This document shows positions 7,406 through 15,806 of a stretch of DNA of 40,237 nt, piece after piece. The notes beneath the pieces are model-generated. The model made no database searches. It worked only from the letters and a program-made list of their open reading frames with translations, and had not been told where the DNA came from. Origin of the DNA: an uncultured Eubacteriales bacterium (GTDB lineage: Bacteria; Bacillota; Clostridia; Christensenellales; Aristaeellaceae). Numbering within the stretch: position 1 is the stretch's first letter; each line of letters starts with the position of its first letter. The position numbers and the translations under genes are program-made. Where the stretch lies: the NCBI GenBank assembly GCA_900315585.1, contig OMZP01000033.1, forward strand, positions 1 to 40,237, in the 5' to 3' direction.

Positions 7406-9334
7406 ATGGGAAGCCGGAAAATCGCATCGCTGGCTGCGCTGGCGGCAGGCGCCTGCCTGCTGCTGAGCGGCTGCGGCTCGATTGACGAGGATTACCTGAA
7501 CACCGAGGTCAACACCTCGGTGGACATCAGCGTGCCCTACGCCACCGCCACCCCCCTGCCCGAAAACATGGCCGCGCCGGACGCCATCGTGATCGACGCC
7601 GACGGCAACGTGACCCTGAACGACGCCTCCGTCATCGAGGGCGACTTCCAGTCCGCCCGCGACCAGGAGGAGCAGACCGAATACCGCAGCCTGAGCCTGG
7701 GCAACACGGGCATCGCCGTGCAGGCCCTGCAGCTGCGCCTGAGGGACCTGGGCTACTTCACCGGCGACGTTTCCGGCCTGTTCGACGCCGACACCGAGGC
7801 CGCCGTGAAACGCTTCGAGCAGACCTACGGCACCATGCAGACCGGCGTCGCCACGGCGAAGCTGCAACTCAAGCTCTTCGCCGGCAGCGCCCCGGCCTTC
7901 GGCTCCGAGGAATACAACAGCGCCGTCATCTCCCAGTACCAGGTGCTGCGCCCCGGCGCGGTGGGCAGCTCGGTGTACGCCCTGCAGCAGCGGCTTAAAA
8001 ACCTGGGCTATCCGCTGACGGAGCTCACCGGCGTGTTCGACGAGCAGACCGGCCACTGCGTGCGGCTGTTCTACGCCGCCTACGGCCTGGCCGCCAGCGA
8101 CGTGGCCAACGTGGCCATGCAGCGGGAGCTGTACGCCGACACCGCCAAGACCTACGATCCCAACGTGCAGGTGCTGACCACGATGACCCCCGACGAGGAG
8201 GGGCAGCAGTCCGCCATCGTGATGCCCGACGGCAGCGAGGGCGACGACACCACCGCCATCGCCCTGGGCAGCAGCGGCACCCGCATCTCCCAGATCCAGC
8301 AGCGGCTGATCGCGCTGGGCTACATGACGGGCGGCAGCGACACCGGCGTGTTCGACCAGGCCACCCAGGAGGGCGTGAACCGCTTCTTGAGCGCCATCGG
8401 CCTCGCGCCCAACGGCATGCTCACCACCGACATGCAGGCCTTCCTGCTCTCGGACAACGCCCCGGCCTTCGGCGGCGAGGCGGTGATCTCCGCCTACCAG
8501 AACCTGAACGTGGGCGACAGTGGCGAGGCCGTAATGAACCTGCAGCGCCGCCTGGTGGAGCTGGGCTATGCCAACGGCACCCCCAACGGCGAGTACGGCC
8601 AGGCCACCATCAGCGCCGTGGCCTTCTACCAGCAGTGCAACGGCATGGAGCCGGACGGGCTGGCCACCGTGTGGCTGCAAACCGTGCTGTTCAGCGACCA
8701 AGCCCTGACCTACGAGCAGACCCAGCAGGGCGTGGAGGGCTTCCCCGGCGAGACCCCCGACGAGGCCGAGCCCACCGAAACGCCTGAAGCGCCGCAGGCG
8801 ACCTCCGCCCCGGACGGCGCGGACACGCTGTACTTCAACCTGGTGGTGGGCTCCACCGGCACCGCCGTGACGGCCCTTCAAAACCGCCTGGTGGAGCTGG
8901 GCTATTTGCAGATGGGCAGCGGGGTGTTCGACGAGGCCACCCGCGAGGCCGTGACCGCCTTCCAGGCCGCCATCGGCGTGGCGCAGACCGGCGAGGCCTC
9001 CGCGTCCATGCAGCGGTACATCTACAGCAAGGCCGCGCCCAGCGCCTCCGTGCAGTTCGAGACCACCGGCGACAGCTACATTCCCCTGCGCCTGGGCGAC
9101 AGCAACGACGAGGTGACGAACCTCCAGCGCCGCCTGTGGGAGCTGGGCTTCCTCAGCAAGAAGGACGTGGAGACGAGCGTTGGCACCTACAACGACGCCA
9201 CCCGCCTGGCCGTCACCAGCGCCCAGCTCAAGATGGGCTACGGCAGCGCCGACGGCGCCGCGGGCGTGGAGTTCCAGAGTTTCCTGTTCAGCAAGTATGG
9301 GGATATGATACGGGAGAAGAAGCGGAAAAAGTGA
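7406..9334 (+). CDS. Lipoprotein with six peptidoglycan-binding (PG_binding_1) repeats
   Basis: A 642-residue protein. Seen: a lipoprotein signal with lipobox LLSGC (Cys23), then six PG_binding_1-type units starting near residues 96, 181, 285, 368, 479 and 561. Each has the pattern 'LxxGxxGxxVxxLQxRLxxLGY...G.FDxxTxxAVxxFQ'. A Glu/Pro/Thr-rich linker (EAEPTETPEAPQATSAP) lies between units four and five. No catalytic hydrolase or L,D-transpeptidase domain is visible. Known: this fold binds peptidoglycan stems. Inferred: a membrane-tethered wall-binding scaffold. The ATG at 7406 follows CGGAGGG by 7 nt. Confidence 0.85.
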   Translation: MGSRKIASLAALAAGACLLLSGCGSIDEDYLNTEVNTSVDISVPYATATPLPENMAAPDAIVIDADGNVTLNDASVIEGDFQSARDQEEQTEYRSLSLGNTGIAVQALQLRLRDLGYFTGDVSGLFDADTEAAVKRFEQTYGTMQTGVATAKLQLKLFAGSAPAFGSEEYNSAVISQYQVLRPGAVGSSVYALQQRLKNLGYPLTELTGVFDEQTGHCVRLFYAAYGLAASDVANVAMQRELYADTAKTYDPNVQVLTTMTPDEEGQQSAIVMPDGSEGDDTTAIALGSSGTRISQIQQRLIALGYMTGGSDTGVFDQATQEGVNRFLSAIGLAPNGMLTTDMQAFLLSDNAPAFGGEAVISAYQNLNVGDSGEAVMNLQRRLVELGYANGTPNGEYGQATISAVAFYQQCNGMEPDGLATVWLQTVLFSDQALTYEQTQQGVEGFPGETPDEAEPTETPEAPQATSAPDGADTLYFNLVVGSTGTAVTALQNRLVELGYLQMGSGVFDEATREAVTAFQAAIGVAQTGEASASMQRYIYSKAAPSASVQFETTGDSYIPLRLGDSNDEVTNLQRRLWELGFLSKKDVETSVGTYNDATRLAVTSAQLKMGYGSADGAAGVEFQSFLFSKYGDMIREKKRKK

Positions 9335-9350
9335 TTTGATTATATAGGAT

Positions 9351-9420
9351 GGGGCTGTCTCAAAACACGGATGACGGTTCAATTTCCACCGTAGGGACGC
9401 CATATACGGCGTCCCTGCAT
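9351..9420. repeat. Half copy of the GGGGCTGTCTCAAAA inverted-repeat element
   Basis: It begins GGGGCTGTCTCAAAAC and continues with the GTAGGGACGCCAT...GGCGTCCCTGC palindromic module, closely matching the element at 31501. The right-hand TIR is missing; a different repeat (9437-9485) follows. It lies 17 nt after a stop codon. Confidence 0.75.
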
Positions 9421-9436
9421 TTGCCTCGCGGTATCC

Positions 9437-9485
9437 AAAAGCCTTCCCCTTTGGGGAAGGTGGCGCGCAGCGCCGGATGAGGTCG
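9437..9485. repeat. CCTTCCCC-TTTGGGGAAGG palindromic repeat
   Basis: 'GCCTTCCCCTTTGGGGAAGG' followed by GTGGC...GCC and GGATGAGG. The same module recurs at about 22270, 29990 and, inverted, at 39949 and 40045. It lies between the lipoprotein gene and the 3' end of sfsA (convergent). Confidence 0.75.
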
Positions 9486-9507
9486 TTCTCCTAATCGGCC
9501 GTTCTCC

Positions 9508-10209
9508 TTATCGATCGTCCTCCAATGCCACCTCCACCGGCCCGTCGATCTCGACGATCCCCGGCTCGGTCCGGCAGTCCAGGGCGAGGATCTCCACCCC
9601 CGCACGCCTTGCCTCGAGCAGCGCCTCGCCGAATTCCGGCTGGGTGGCCCAGTTGGGCCGGAACAGGCCCACGCCCTTCATCTGGATCACGATAAGCAGC
9701 ACGCAACGCCCGCCGTCCTTCGCAAGCGCCATCAGGCCCCGCACGTGCTTGAGCCCCCGCAGCGTGGGCGCGTCGGGAAAGCGGGCCACGCCCGCCGATT
9801 CCAGCGTGCAGCCCTTGACCTCGATATACACCGGCCTTCCGCCCTGCGTCGCCGCGAAGTCGAACCTCGAATCCCCCACCGTCACCTCGGCCCTCAGGTC
9901 CTCCAGGGGTCCCAGCCCGCCCGCGGCCAGCCATTCCCCCGCCGCCCGGTTCGGGGCCATGGAGTCCATGTTGATATAGCGCGTGCCGCCGGGAACGGGC
10001 TTGTCCACGCCGATCAGGTCGTAGGCAGTCTTTCGTGCGGGATTGCCGCTGCCCGCCAGGTACACCCGGTATCCCGGCACAAGCAGCTCCGCGCAGCGCC
10101 CCGTGTTCTTCACGTGGACGCGCTCGATTCGCCCGTCCAAATCCACCTCCGCCACGAAGCGGTTCAGGCGGCGGATAAAGGCAGCCTCTCTAATGCTTGA
10201 ATAACGCAT
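9508..10209 (-). CDS. sfsA: SfsA-family protein (sugar fermentation stimulation)
   Basis: A 233-residue full-length SfsA homologue. Seen: N-terminal OB-like part with 'HVKNTGRCAELLVPG', then 'DSMAPNRAAGEWL', and the C-terminal nuclease-like core with 'DFAATQGGRPVYIEVKGCTLE' (the D...ExK pattern of PD-(D/E)xK enzymes), 'FPDAPTLRGLKHVRGL' and 'FRPNWATQPEFGEAL'. Known: E. coli SfsA was first described as a sugar-fermentation regulator and binds DNA; nuclease activity is suggested by the fold. The start at 10209 has only a weak GGAAA site. Its physiological role here cannot be read from context. Confidence 0.92.
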   Translation of the reverse strand: MRYSSIREAAFIRRLNRFVAEVDLDGRIERVHVKNTGRCAELLVPGYRVYLAGSGNPARKTAYDLIGVDKPVPGGTRYINMDSMAPNRAAGEWLAAGGLGPLEDLRAEVTVGDSRFDFAATQGGRPVYIEVKGCTLESAGVARFPDAPTLRGLKHVRGLMALAKDGGRCVLLIVIQMKGVGLFRPNWATQPEFGEALLEARRAGVEILALDCRTEPGIVEIDGPVEVALEDDR

Positions 10210-10272
10210 GATCGCTTTTCCGTTTCATGGATGGCCTCAAAGCATCCATGAGTGTAATGCCCCATTATGTAC

Positions 10273-10340
10273 AGATCCTTCGCTGCGCTCAGGACGACGA
10301 CCAGGCAAACCCCTGTCATCCTGAACAAAGCGAAGGATCT
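10273..10340. repeat. Imperfect inverted repeat, 'AGATCCTTCGC' type
   Basis: Left arm 10273-10298 and right arm 10315-10340 are imperfect reverse complements (AGATCCTTCGC... / ...GCGAAGGATCT) around a 16-nt loop. The same sequence type forms the hairpin at 23425-23498. It lies in the 186-nt gap between pheT and sfsA, where I see nothing else. Confidence 0.75.
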
Positions 10341-10395
10341 TATCGTTTCGACGCCTGACGGCATGGCGCCGACTGTTTCGTCTGCCGTCGGCCGC

Positions 10396-12786
10396 CTATC
10401 CCCGCAACTCCGCGCCGAATGCCTTGAGCGCCTTCAGCACCTTCTCCATGGTGCCGTTGATCTCCTCGTCGGTCAGGGTGCGGTCCGGGGCGCGCAGCGT
10501 GATGCTGTAGGCCACGGACTTCTTCTGCGCGCCCAGCTTTTCGCCGCGGTAGATGTCGAACAGCTTCACGTCCTCCAGCGTCTTGGCCGCGGCCTTGCGG
10601 ATGGCGTCCATCATCGTGCCCGCGCCCACCTTCTCGTCCACCACCACGGCGATGTCGCGGCTGACGGCGGGGAACTTCGGCAGGGGCTTGATGCCGTAGA
10701 AATCCTGCTCCAGGGGCATCAGGGCGTCCAGGTCCACCTCGGCCAGGTACACGCGGCCCTTGATGTCAAACTTCTCGGCCACGTCCGGGTGCAGCTCACC
10801 CAGGGCGGCGATCTTCCGGCCGTTCACGGTCATGACCGCCTTGCGGCCGGGATGGTAGTAGCCGTCGCCCGCGGCCTCGATCTCGGCGGTGACGCCGAAC
10901 TTCGCCAGCAGCCACACCACGTCGTTCTTCATGGTGTAGAAGTCCACGCCCTCGCCGAAGGCGCTCATGCACAGCGCGTTCTTCTCGGTGGGCAGGTCCC
11001 CGGCCTGTTCGGCGGGGATGAACACCTTGCTCAGCTCGAACAGCGCGCCCGAGGCGTTGCCCCGGTTCAGGTTGCCCGCCACCGTGTTCAGCATGCTGGG
11101 CACCAGGGACGTGCGCATCACGCTGGTGTCCTCGCCCAAGGGGTTGCGCAGGGTCACGGCGCTGCGTCGCGGATCGTCCGCGGCCAGGCCCAGGTTGTCG
11201 ATCCACTTGGGGCTGATGAAAGAATAGTTCAGCACCTCGTACATGCCCATGCCCACCAGGGCCTCCTTCACGCGGTCGGAGAAGGCGTTCACCGGGTTGC
11301 GCCGGCCGGCCATGGTCACGCCGTTCATCAGCGTGGAGGGGATGTGGTCGTAGCCGTACATGCGCAGCACTTCCTCGGACACGTCGGCCTCGGTCTCCAT
11401 ATCCTGGCGGAAGGCGGGCACCTCGCAGTGCAAAAGCTTGCCGTCCACCAGCGTGGTGTCGATGTAGAGGCGGTTCAGGATGTCCTCCATGTCCTCAGCG
11501 GGCACGTTGACGCCGATGCGGCGGCGGATGCGCTCCACCTCGGCCTCGATCTCAACCATAGGCTTCGGGTTCGGATAATGGTCGAACGCGCCGGGCACCA
11601 CCTTGCCGCACTCCAGCATGTTCACCAGCATGCAGGCCCGCTCCAGGGCCTCCATGGCGGTGTCCGGGCAGACGCCCTTCTCGAAGCGGCCGCTGGCCTC
11701 GGTGCGCACGCCCAGCTTGCGAGCGGTGACGCGGTTGTTGGCCCGCTCGAAGGCCGCGCACTCGAACAGCACGCTGGCGGTGTCGCCGACGATCTCGCTC
11801 TCCTCGCCGCCCATGATGCCGGCCAGTCCCGTGGCGTTTTCCTTGTCCGCGATCACCAGCATGGTCTCGTCCAGCACGTGTTCCTTGCCGTCCAGGGTGG
11901 TCAGGTGCTCGCCGGGATGGGCGCGGCGCACGACGATGGTCTGGTCCTTCACCTTGGAGAGGTCGAAAGCGTGCATCGGGTGGCCGGTCTCCAGCATGAC
12001 GAAGTTGGTGATGTCCACGATGTTGTTGATGGGCCGCACGCCCGCGCCGTAGAGGTATTCCCGCATCCACTTGGGGCTGGGGCTGATCTTCACGTCGGTG
12101 ATCACCCGGGCGCAGTAGCGGGGGCAGGCCTCGTCGTCCCGCACCTCCACCCTGGCGTAGTCGTCGAAGGTGCCCTTTCCGTCCTCTTCCACGGCGATCT
12201 CCGGCACCACGAAGTGCTCGTTCAGCACCGCGCTGGACTCCCGGGCCAGGCCCCACACGCTCAGGCAGTCCGGGCGGTTGGCCAGGATCTCGAAGTCGAT
12301 GATGTCGTCGCCGAGGCCGAAGACCTCCTTCACGTCGGTGCCGGGCTTCACGTCCTCGAAGATTTCGATGATGCCCTCGTCGCCGATGTGGGGATAGAGC
12401 CCCGCGGGCACGTCCAGCTCCGGACCGGAGCACAGCATGCCCATGGACACCTCGCCGCGCATCTTGCCCTTTTTGATCTTGCCTCCGGGCAGGTGGGCGC
12501 CGTCCAGGGCCGCCGCCACGCGCATGCCCGCGTGAACGTTGGGCGCGCCGCAGACGATCTGGATGGGCTCTTCCTCGCCCACGTCCACCATGCAAATGTG
12601 CAGGTGATCCGAGTTGGGATGATCCACGCAGCTCACCACGTAGCCCACGACCACCTTGTCAAACTGTTCGCCGGTCTTCTCCACGCCCTCCACGGCGGTG
12701 CCGGTCATCACCATCTTCCCGGCGTATTCCTCCGCCGGCAGCTGGATGTCCACATATTCCTTCAGCCATTTCATGGGCACTTTCAT
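10396..12786 (-). CDS. pheT: Phenylalanine--tRNA ligase beta subunit
   Basis: A 796-residue protein, the usual length for bacterial PheT. Seen: N-terminal 'MKVPMKWLKEYVDI', the EMAP-type tRNA-binding domain (about 40-150, 'VVGYVVSCVDHPNSDHLHICMVDVG'), the editing B3/B4 region (about 200-380, with 'HPMHAFD'), the B5 domain, the catalytic-like core and the C-terminal ferredoxin-like anticodon-binding domain (FDX-ACB, about 700-796). The ATG at 12786 follows GGAGG by 10 nt; an upstream in-frame ATG at 12828 falls inside a repeat. It forms the heterotetramer with PheS. The pheS-pheT gap is unusually long (160 nt) because of a repeat. Confidence 0.97.
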   Translation of the reverse strand: MKVPMKWLKEYVDIQLPAEEYAGKMVMTGTAVEGVEKTGEQFDKVVVGYVVSCVDHPNSDHLHICMVDVGEEEPIQIVCGAPNVHAGMRVAAALDGAHLPGGKIKKGKMRGEVSMGMLCSGPELDVPAGLYPHIGDEGIIEIFEDVKPGTDVKEVFGLGDDIIDFEILANRPDCLSVWGLARESSAVLNEHFVVPEIAVEEDGKGTFDDYARVEVRDDEACPRYCARVITDVKISPSPKWMREYLYGAGVRPINNIVDITNFVMLETGHPMHAFDLSKVKDQTIVVRRAHPGEHLTTLDGKEHVLDETMLVIADKENATGLAGIMGGEESEIVGDTASVLFECAAFERANNRVTARKLGVRTEASGRFEKGVCPDTAMEALERACMLVNMLECGKVVPGAFDHYPNPKPMVEIEAEVERIRRRIGVNVPAEDMEDILNRLYIDTTLVDGKLLHCEVPAFRQDMETEADVSEEVLRMYGYDHIPSTLMNGVTMAGRRNPVNAFSDRVKEALVGMGMYEVLNYSFISPKWIDNLGLAADDPRRSAVTLRNPLGEDTSVMRTSLVPSMLNTVAGNLNRGNASGALFELSKVFIPAEQAGDLPTEKNALCMSAFGEGVDFYTMKNDVVWLLAKFGVTAEIEAAGDGYYHPGRKAVMTVNGRKIAALGELHPDVAEKFDIKGRVYLAEVDLDALMPLEQDFYGIKPLPKFPAVSRDIAVVVDEKVGAGTMMDAIRKAAAKTLEDVKLFDIYRGEKLGAQKKSVAYSITLRAPDRTLTDEEINGTMEKVLKALKAFGAELRG

Positions 12787-12821
12787 GGTTATCAAACCTC
12801 CGTTTATTTGAGGCTCTTTAC

Positions 12822-12941
12822 ACCTCATCAGTCACGCTTCGCGCGCCAGCTTCCCCTCAATGGGAAGCCTTTGGGTTTCGCTCTCATATGCCTTCCCCTC
12901 GAGGGGAAGGCGTCCGCCTCGACAGAGGCTGACGGATGAGG
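12822..12941. repeat. Palindromic repeat element inside the pheS-pheT operon
   Basis: About 120 nt bounded by CCTCATCAGTCAC on the left and GACGGATGAGG on the right. Inside are CTTCCCCTCAATGGGAAG and CCTTCCCCTCGAGGGGAAGG palindromes. It ends 5 nt past the pheS stop and 35 nt before the pheT ATG, so it is transcribed as strong hairpins between two cotranslated subunits. Confidence 0.8.
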
Positions 12942-12946
12942 CGTCC

Positions 12947-13969
12947 TTACCGGTACTGCGTCAGGAACCGCAGGTCGTTCTCATAGAGGTATCTGAGGTT
13001 CGGAATGTTGTACTTCAAAAGCGCGATGCGCTCCACGCCCATGCCGAAGGCGAAGCCGGAGTACTTGTGACTGTCGATGCCGCACATCTCCAGCACCCGG
13101 GGGTTCACCATGCCCGCGCCCAGCACCTCGATCCAGCCGGTGCCCTTGCACATGCGGCAGCCCGCGCCCTTGCAGTTCGCGCAGGTCAGATCCACCTCGG
13201 CGGAAGGCTCCGTGAAGGGGAAGAAGGACGGGCGGAAGCGGGTCTGGATGCCCTCGCCGTACATCTGGCGGGCGAACTCGTCCAGCGTGCCCTTCAAATC
13301 GCCCATGGTGATGTTCTCATCGATCACCAGGCCCTCCATCTGGTGGAAGACCGGGCTGTGGGTGGCGTCGGCCTCGTCGGCGCGGTACACCCTTCCGGGG
13401 CTGATGATGCGGATGGGGGGCTTGCGGGTGGTCATGATGCGGGCCTGCACCGGGCTGGTCTGGCTGCGCAGGACGATGTTGTCCTCCACATAAAAGGTAT
13501 CCTGGGCGTCCCGCGCCGGGTGGTTCTTCGGCACGTTCAACAGCTCAAAGTTGTAGTGGTCGTACTCCACCTCCGGGCCCACGACCTCCTCATAGCCCAT
13601 GCCCACGAAGATCTCCACCATCTTCTTCAGGGCGATGTTCATCGGGTGCAGGGAACCGGCGCTGCGCTCCGGGCCCGGCAGGGTCACGTCGATGGTCTCG
13701 GCGGCCAGGCGCGCGGCCTTCTCCTTCTCGGCCAGCTCCGCGGCCCGCTCCTCCAGCCTGGCCTCCAGCGCGGCGCGCACGTCGTTCACCAGCTGGCCCA
13801 TCTTCGGCCGCTCCTCCGGCGGCAGCTTGCCCATGCCGCGCAGCAGCGCGGTCAGCTCGCCCTTCTTGCCCAGCGCGGCGACGCGAATCTGCTCCAGACT
13901 CGCCGTGGCCCGCGCCTCCTCGATGTTCTTCATCGCGCGTTCGCGCAGTTCCCGAAGCATCTTTTCCAT
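12947..13969 (-). CDS. pheS: Phenylalanine--tRNA ligase alpha subunit
   Basis: A 340-residue class II synthetase subunit that activates phenylalanine. Seen: N-terminal coiled coil (about 1-85), motif region 'LHPMNIALKKMVEIFVGMGYEEVVGPEVE', motif 2 'GRVYRADEADATHSPVFHQMEGLVID', the Cys-rich loop 'CANCKGAGCRMCKGTGW' common in Bacillota PheS, and motif 3 'FAFGMGVERIALL'. The ATG at 13969 follows GAGGAG by 11 nt; the in-frame GTG at 13981 overlaps that site. It is controlled by the T-box leader upstream. Confidence 0.97.
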   Translation of the reverse strand: MEKMLRELRERAMKNIEEARATASLEQIRVAALGKKGELTALLRGMGKLPPEERPKMGQLVNDVRAALEARLEERAAELAEKEKAARLAAETIDVTLPGPERSAGSLHPMNIALKKMVEIFVGMGYEEVVGPEVEYDHYNFELLNVPKNHPARDAQDTFYVEDNIVLRSQTSPVQARIMTTRKPPIRIISPGRVYRADEADATHSPVFHQMEGLVIDENITMGDLKGTLDEFARQMYGEGIQTRFRPSFFPFTEPSAEVDLTCANCKGAGCRMCKGTGWIEVLGAGMVNPRVLEMCGIDSHKYSGFAFGMGVERIALLKYNIPNLRYLYENDLRFLTQYR

Positions 13970-14010
13970 TGAAACGCTCACTCCTCAACCCTGTGATAAT
14001 TGTTTGGGGC

Positions 14011-14046
14011 AAAACAAAGGCTCCGCCCCGATAAGGGGCGAAGCCG
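14011..14046 (-). terminator. T-box regulated intrinsic terminator of pheST
   Basis: GGCTTCGCCCC pairs with GGGGCGGAGCC around TTAT, followed by TTTGTTTT. It is directly downstream of the T-box sequence, so antiterminator and terminator are mutually exclusive. Confidence 0.85.
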
Positions 14047-14258
14047 AAACTCCGCTGTACCACCCAAATTCACCCGTCCGAAAACGGGCCTCTCATTCTG
14101 ATAACGGAAATGACCCCGTTCCCGCCTAATGAGCCGCGCCGTTCAGCGGGAAGGCTCCGGAGTGAACTTCGCCCGCGCCGCCTCCGCCGCCCTTCCAGCC
14201 GTGGGGCCGCTCTCTTGGGACGCGCCTGCGGGGTACTCTCTCCATCAACGCCAAGTGC
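14011..14258 (-). promoter_or_regulatory. T-box riboswitch (Phe) upstream of pheS
   Basis: The conserved T-box GGGTGGTACAGCGG (about 14065-14052) pairs with the acceptor end of uncharged tRNA. In stem I the specifier UUC (Phe) is read at 14166-14164 in 'GAAGTTCACTCC', followed by the usual purine. An AGAGAG-type motif lies near 14240. A terminator follows at 14046-14011. Role: uncharged tRNA-Phe stabilises the antiterminator and raises pheST expression. Confidence 0.9.
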
Positions 14259-14264
14259 ACAGTC

Positions 14265-14293
14265 ATTTTAGCACAACGCAGGGCAAATTACAA
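14265..14293 (-). promoter_or_regulatory. Promoter of the T-box/pheST transcript
   Basis: TTGTAA (14293-14288), 17-nt spacer, TAAAAT (14270-14265). The predicted start near 14258 precedes the T-box stem I. Confidence 0.7.
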
Positions 14294-14454
14294 CCGATTA
14301 TCAGTTAATTAACGCGTCTTCGGGGCGAAATCAGGCTATTTTGTGACAAGGGGCGACGCAGACTCGCGACCGTGTTATACTGTATACTGCGTATAATACC
14401 GGGATAAGCATTCTCCGTTTTCCATTCTCCATTGAAATGAAGGGAGGCGACGGC

Positions 14455-15666
14455 ATGCGGCGTTCAAACCCCGCGGGCCTCCACCTGTACCGCGACCGTC
14501 GTCGCCGCCTGAAAAGGCTTCGATGGGCCAGGCGGGCCGCGGCAATCCTGGCGGCGCTGCTCGCGCTGATCCTGGCGATCCGCCTGCTCGCCCGCCCGCA
14601 ATCCCCAGGCCCCGCACCCGGCCCTCTGGCCACCGAGCCCGCGCCGGAGGTCACCCCGGAGCCCACGCCCGAGCCCACCGAGGGCCCGCTCTCCGGCGGC
14701 GTGCCCGCGCCAATGGCCTCCGTGGGCACCCAGGCGGAGCTGATCCGGCTCTACTGGTGGATGATCGAAACTGGCGCCGACGCCGTGACCCTGGACGCGC
14801 TGACCGTGCCCCAGGGGGAAATCTCCGACATCACCGACAAGTTCAGCAACTACTTCGACCGCTATCGCGCCTACTTCGACCCGGCGGGCATCAAGGTGGA
14901 GTTCAAGTCCGGCCTGCGGGCGTTGAAGGCCCTGCAGGCGGGCGACCTGAGCGCCCTGGACGAGGACACGCGCGCCGTGGCCGAGGGAGCGAAGGCCATC
15001 GTGGACGAGGTGATCGCCCCCGGCATGACGGACTGGGAGAAGGAGCTGGCCCTGCACGACGCGCTGGTGGACCGCTGCGAATACACCCTCAACCCCATGG
15101 ACCCCTACAGCGGCGACGCCCGGGGCTTCTTCAAGGTCGGCCAGATGCGCTGCGCCGGGTACTGCGACCTGTTCCGGCTCCTGGGGCGGCTCGCGGGGCT
15201 GGAGGTGGAGATGATCGGCGGGCCCACCACCCGCGACGAGTCCGGCAGCAAGGGCCACGCCTGGAACCTGGTGCGGCTGGACGGCCTGTGGTACGTCGTG
15301 GACACCGTCTGGGACGACCCCATCGAGGATGAGCCCACGGTGGAGCACACCTTCTTCAACGTGCCCTACGCCTGCTTCGAGGGCAGCCGCACCTGGGACG
15401 CGGACTTCCTGCCGGAGGGCCCCGTCGCCGAGACGCTGGACGGGAATTACTTCTACTATCGCCCGGAATACATGGCGGACAACCGCGACGACGCTGCGGC
15501 CTCGGCCATCCGCCAGATGGACGAAGGCGGCAGGGCCTACCTGCTGGTGCCCGACAAGGCGCTGGCGCAGGCGGCGGCCGCGGCGCTGAAACAGCACTAC
15601 GGGCGCTCCGGCCACTGCTTCGAGATGTCCGAGGACGTGAACTTCAACCTGTACCGCTACAGATAA
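14455..15666 (+). CDS. Membrane-anchored transglutaminase-like protein
   Basis: A 403-residue protein. The ATG at 14455 follows GGGAGG by 7 nt. Seen: a basic N-terminus, one membrane helix (about 25-45), a short Pro/Thr/Glu spacer (PAPEVTPEPTPEPTEGP), and a transglutaminase core with a plausible triad of Cys233 (MRCAGYCDLF), His268 (KGHAWNLV) and Asp283 (VDTVWDD). Known: this fold includes bacterial proteases and amide cross-linkers; the bacterial members are mostly uncharacterised. The part after about residue 320 is not recognised. Inferred: it acts outside the membrane. Three TATA-type hexamers lie at 14376-14397, but no convincing -35. Confidence 0.8.
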   Translation: MRRSNPAGLHLYRDRRRRLKRLRWARRAAAILAALLALILAIRLLARPQSPGPAPGPLATEPAPEVTPEPTPEPTEGPLSGGVPAPMASVGTQAELIRLYWWMIETGADAVTLDALTVPQGEISDITDKFSNYFDRYRAYFDPAGIKVEFKSGLRALKALQAGDLSALDEDTRAVAEGAKAIVDEVIAPGMTDWEKELALHDALVDRCEYTLNPMDPYSGDARGFFKVGQMRCAGYCDLFRLLGRLAGLEVEMIGGPTTRDESGSKGHAWNLVRLDGLWYVVDTVWDDPIEDEPTVEHTFFNVPYACFEGSRTWDADFLPEGPVAETLDGNYFYYRPEYMADNRDDAAASAIRQMDEGGRAYLLVPDKALAQAAAAALKQHYGRSGHCFEMSEDVNFNLYRYR

Positions 15667-15719
15667 GCAGGTTTCCTTATGGAAGTATAAGACTTAACGC
15701 AAAGCAACGCGAAAGTGCG

Positions 15720-15748
15720 TTGACTTGCCACAGTCTCCCGGCTAGAAT
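15720..15748 (+). promoter_or_regulatory. Sigma-A promoter of the degV-family gene
   Basis: TTGACT (15720-15725), 17-nt spacer, TAGAAT (15743-15748). It gives a leader of about 50 nt and separates this gene from the transglutaminase gene. Confidence 0.75.
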
Positions 15749-15806
15749 AAAGCAGATAGTTTAAACGACTAAGTATTTTCACCCGACCAAGCAGGGAGAT
15801 GGCAAT

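Noticed and set aside
5244..12939. Many long antisense open frames opposite high-GC genes, for example opposite the membrane protein, pheT and the lipoprotein.
   Set aside because: They are low-complexity His/Arg/Val-rich shadows caused by GC bias, without ribosome binding sites or recognisable domains.
14376..14397. Three -10-like hexamers (TATACT, TATACT, TATAAT) before the transglutaminase gene.
   Set aside because: No -35 hexamer at a suitable distance, so no promoter feature is claimed.
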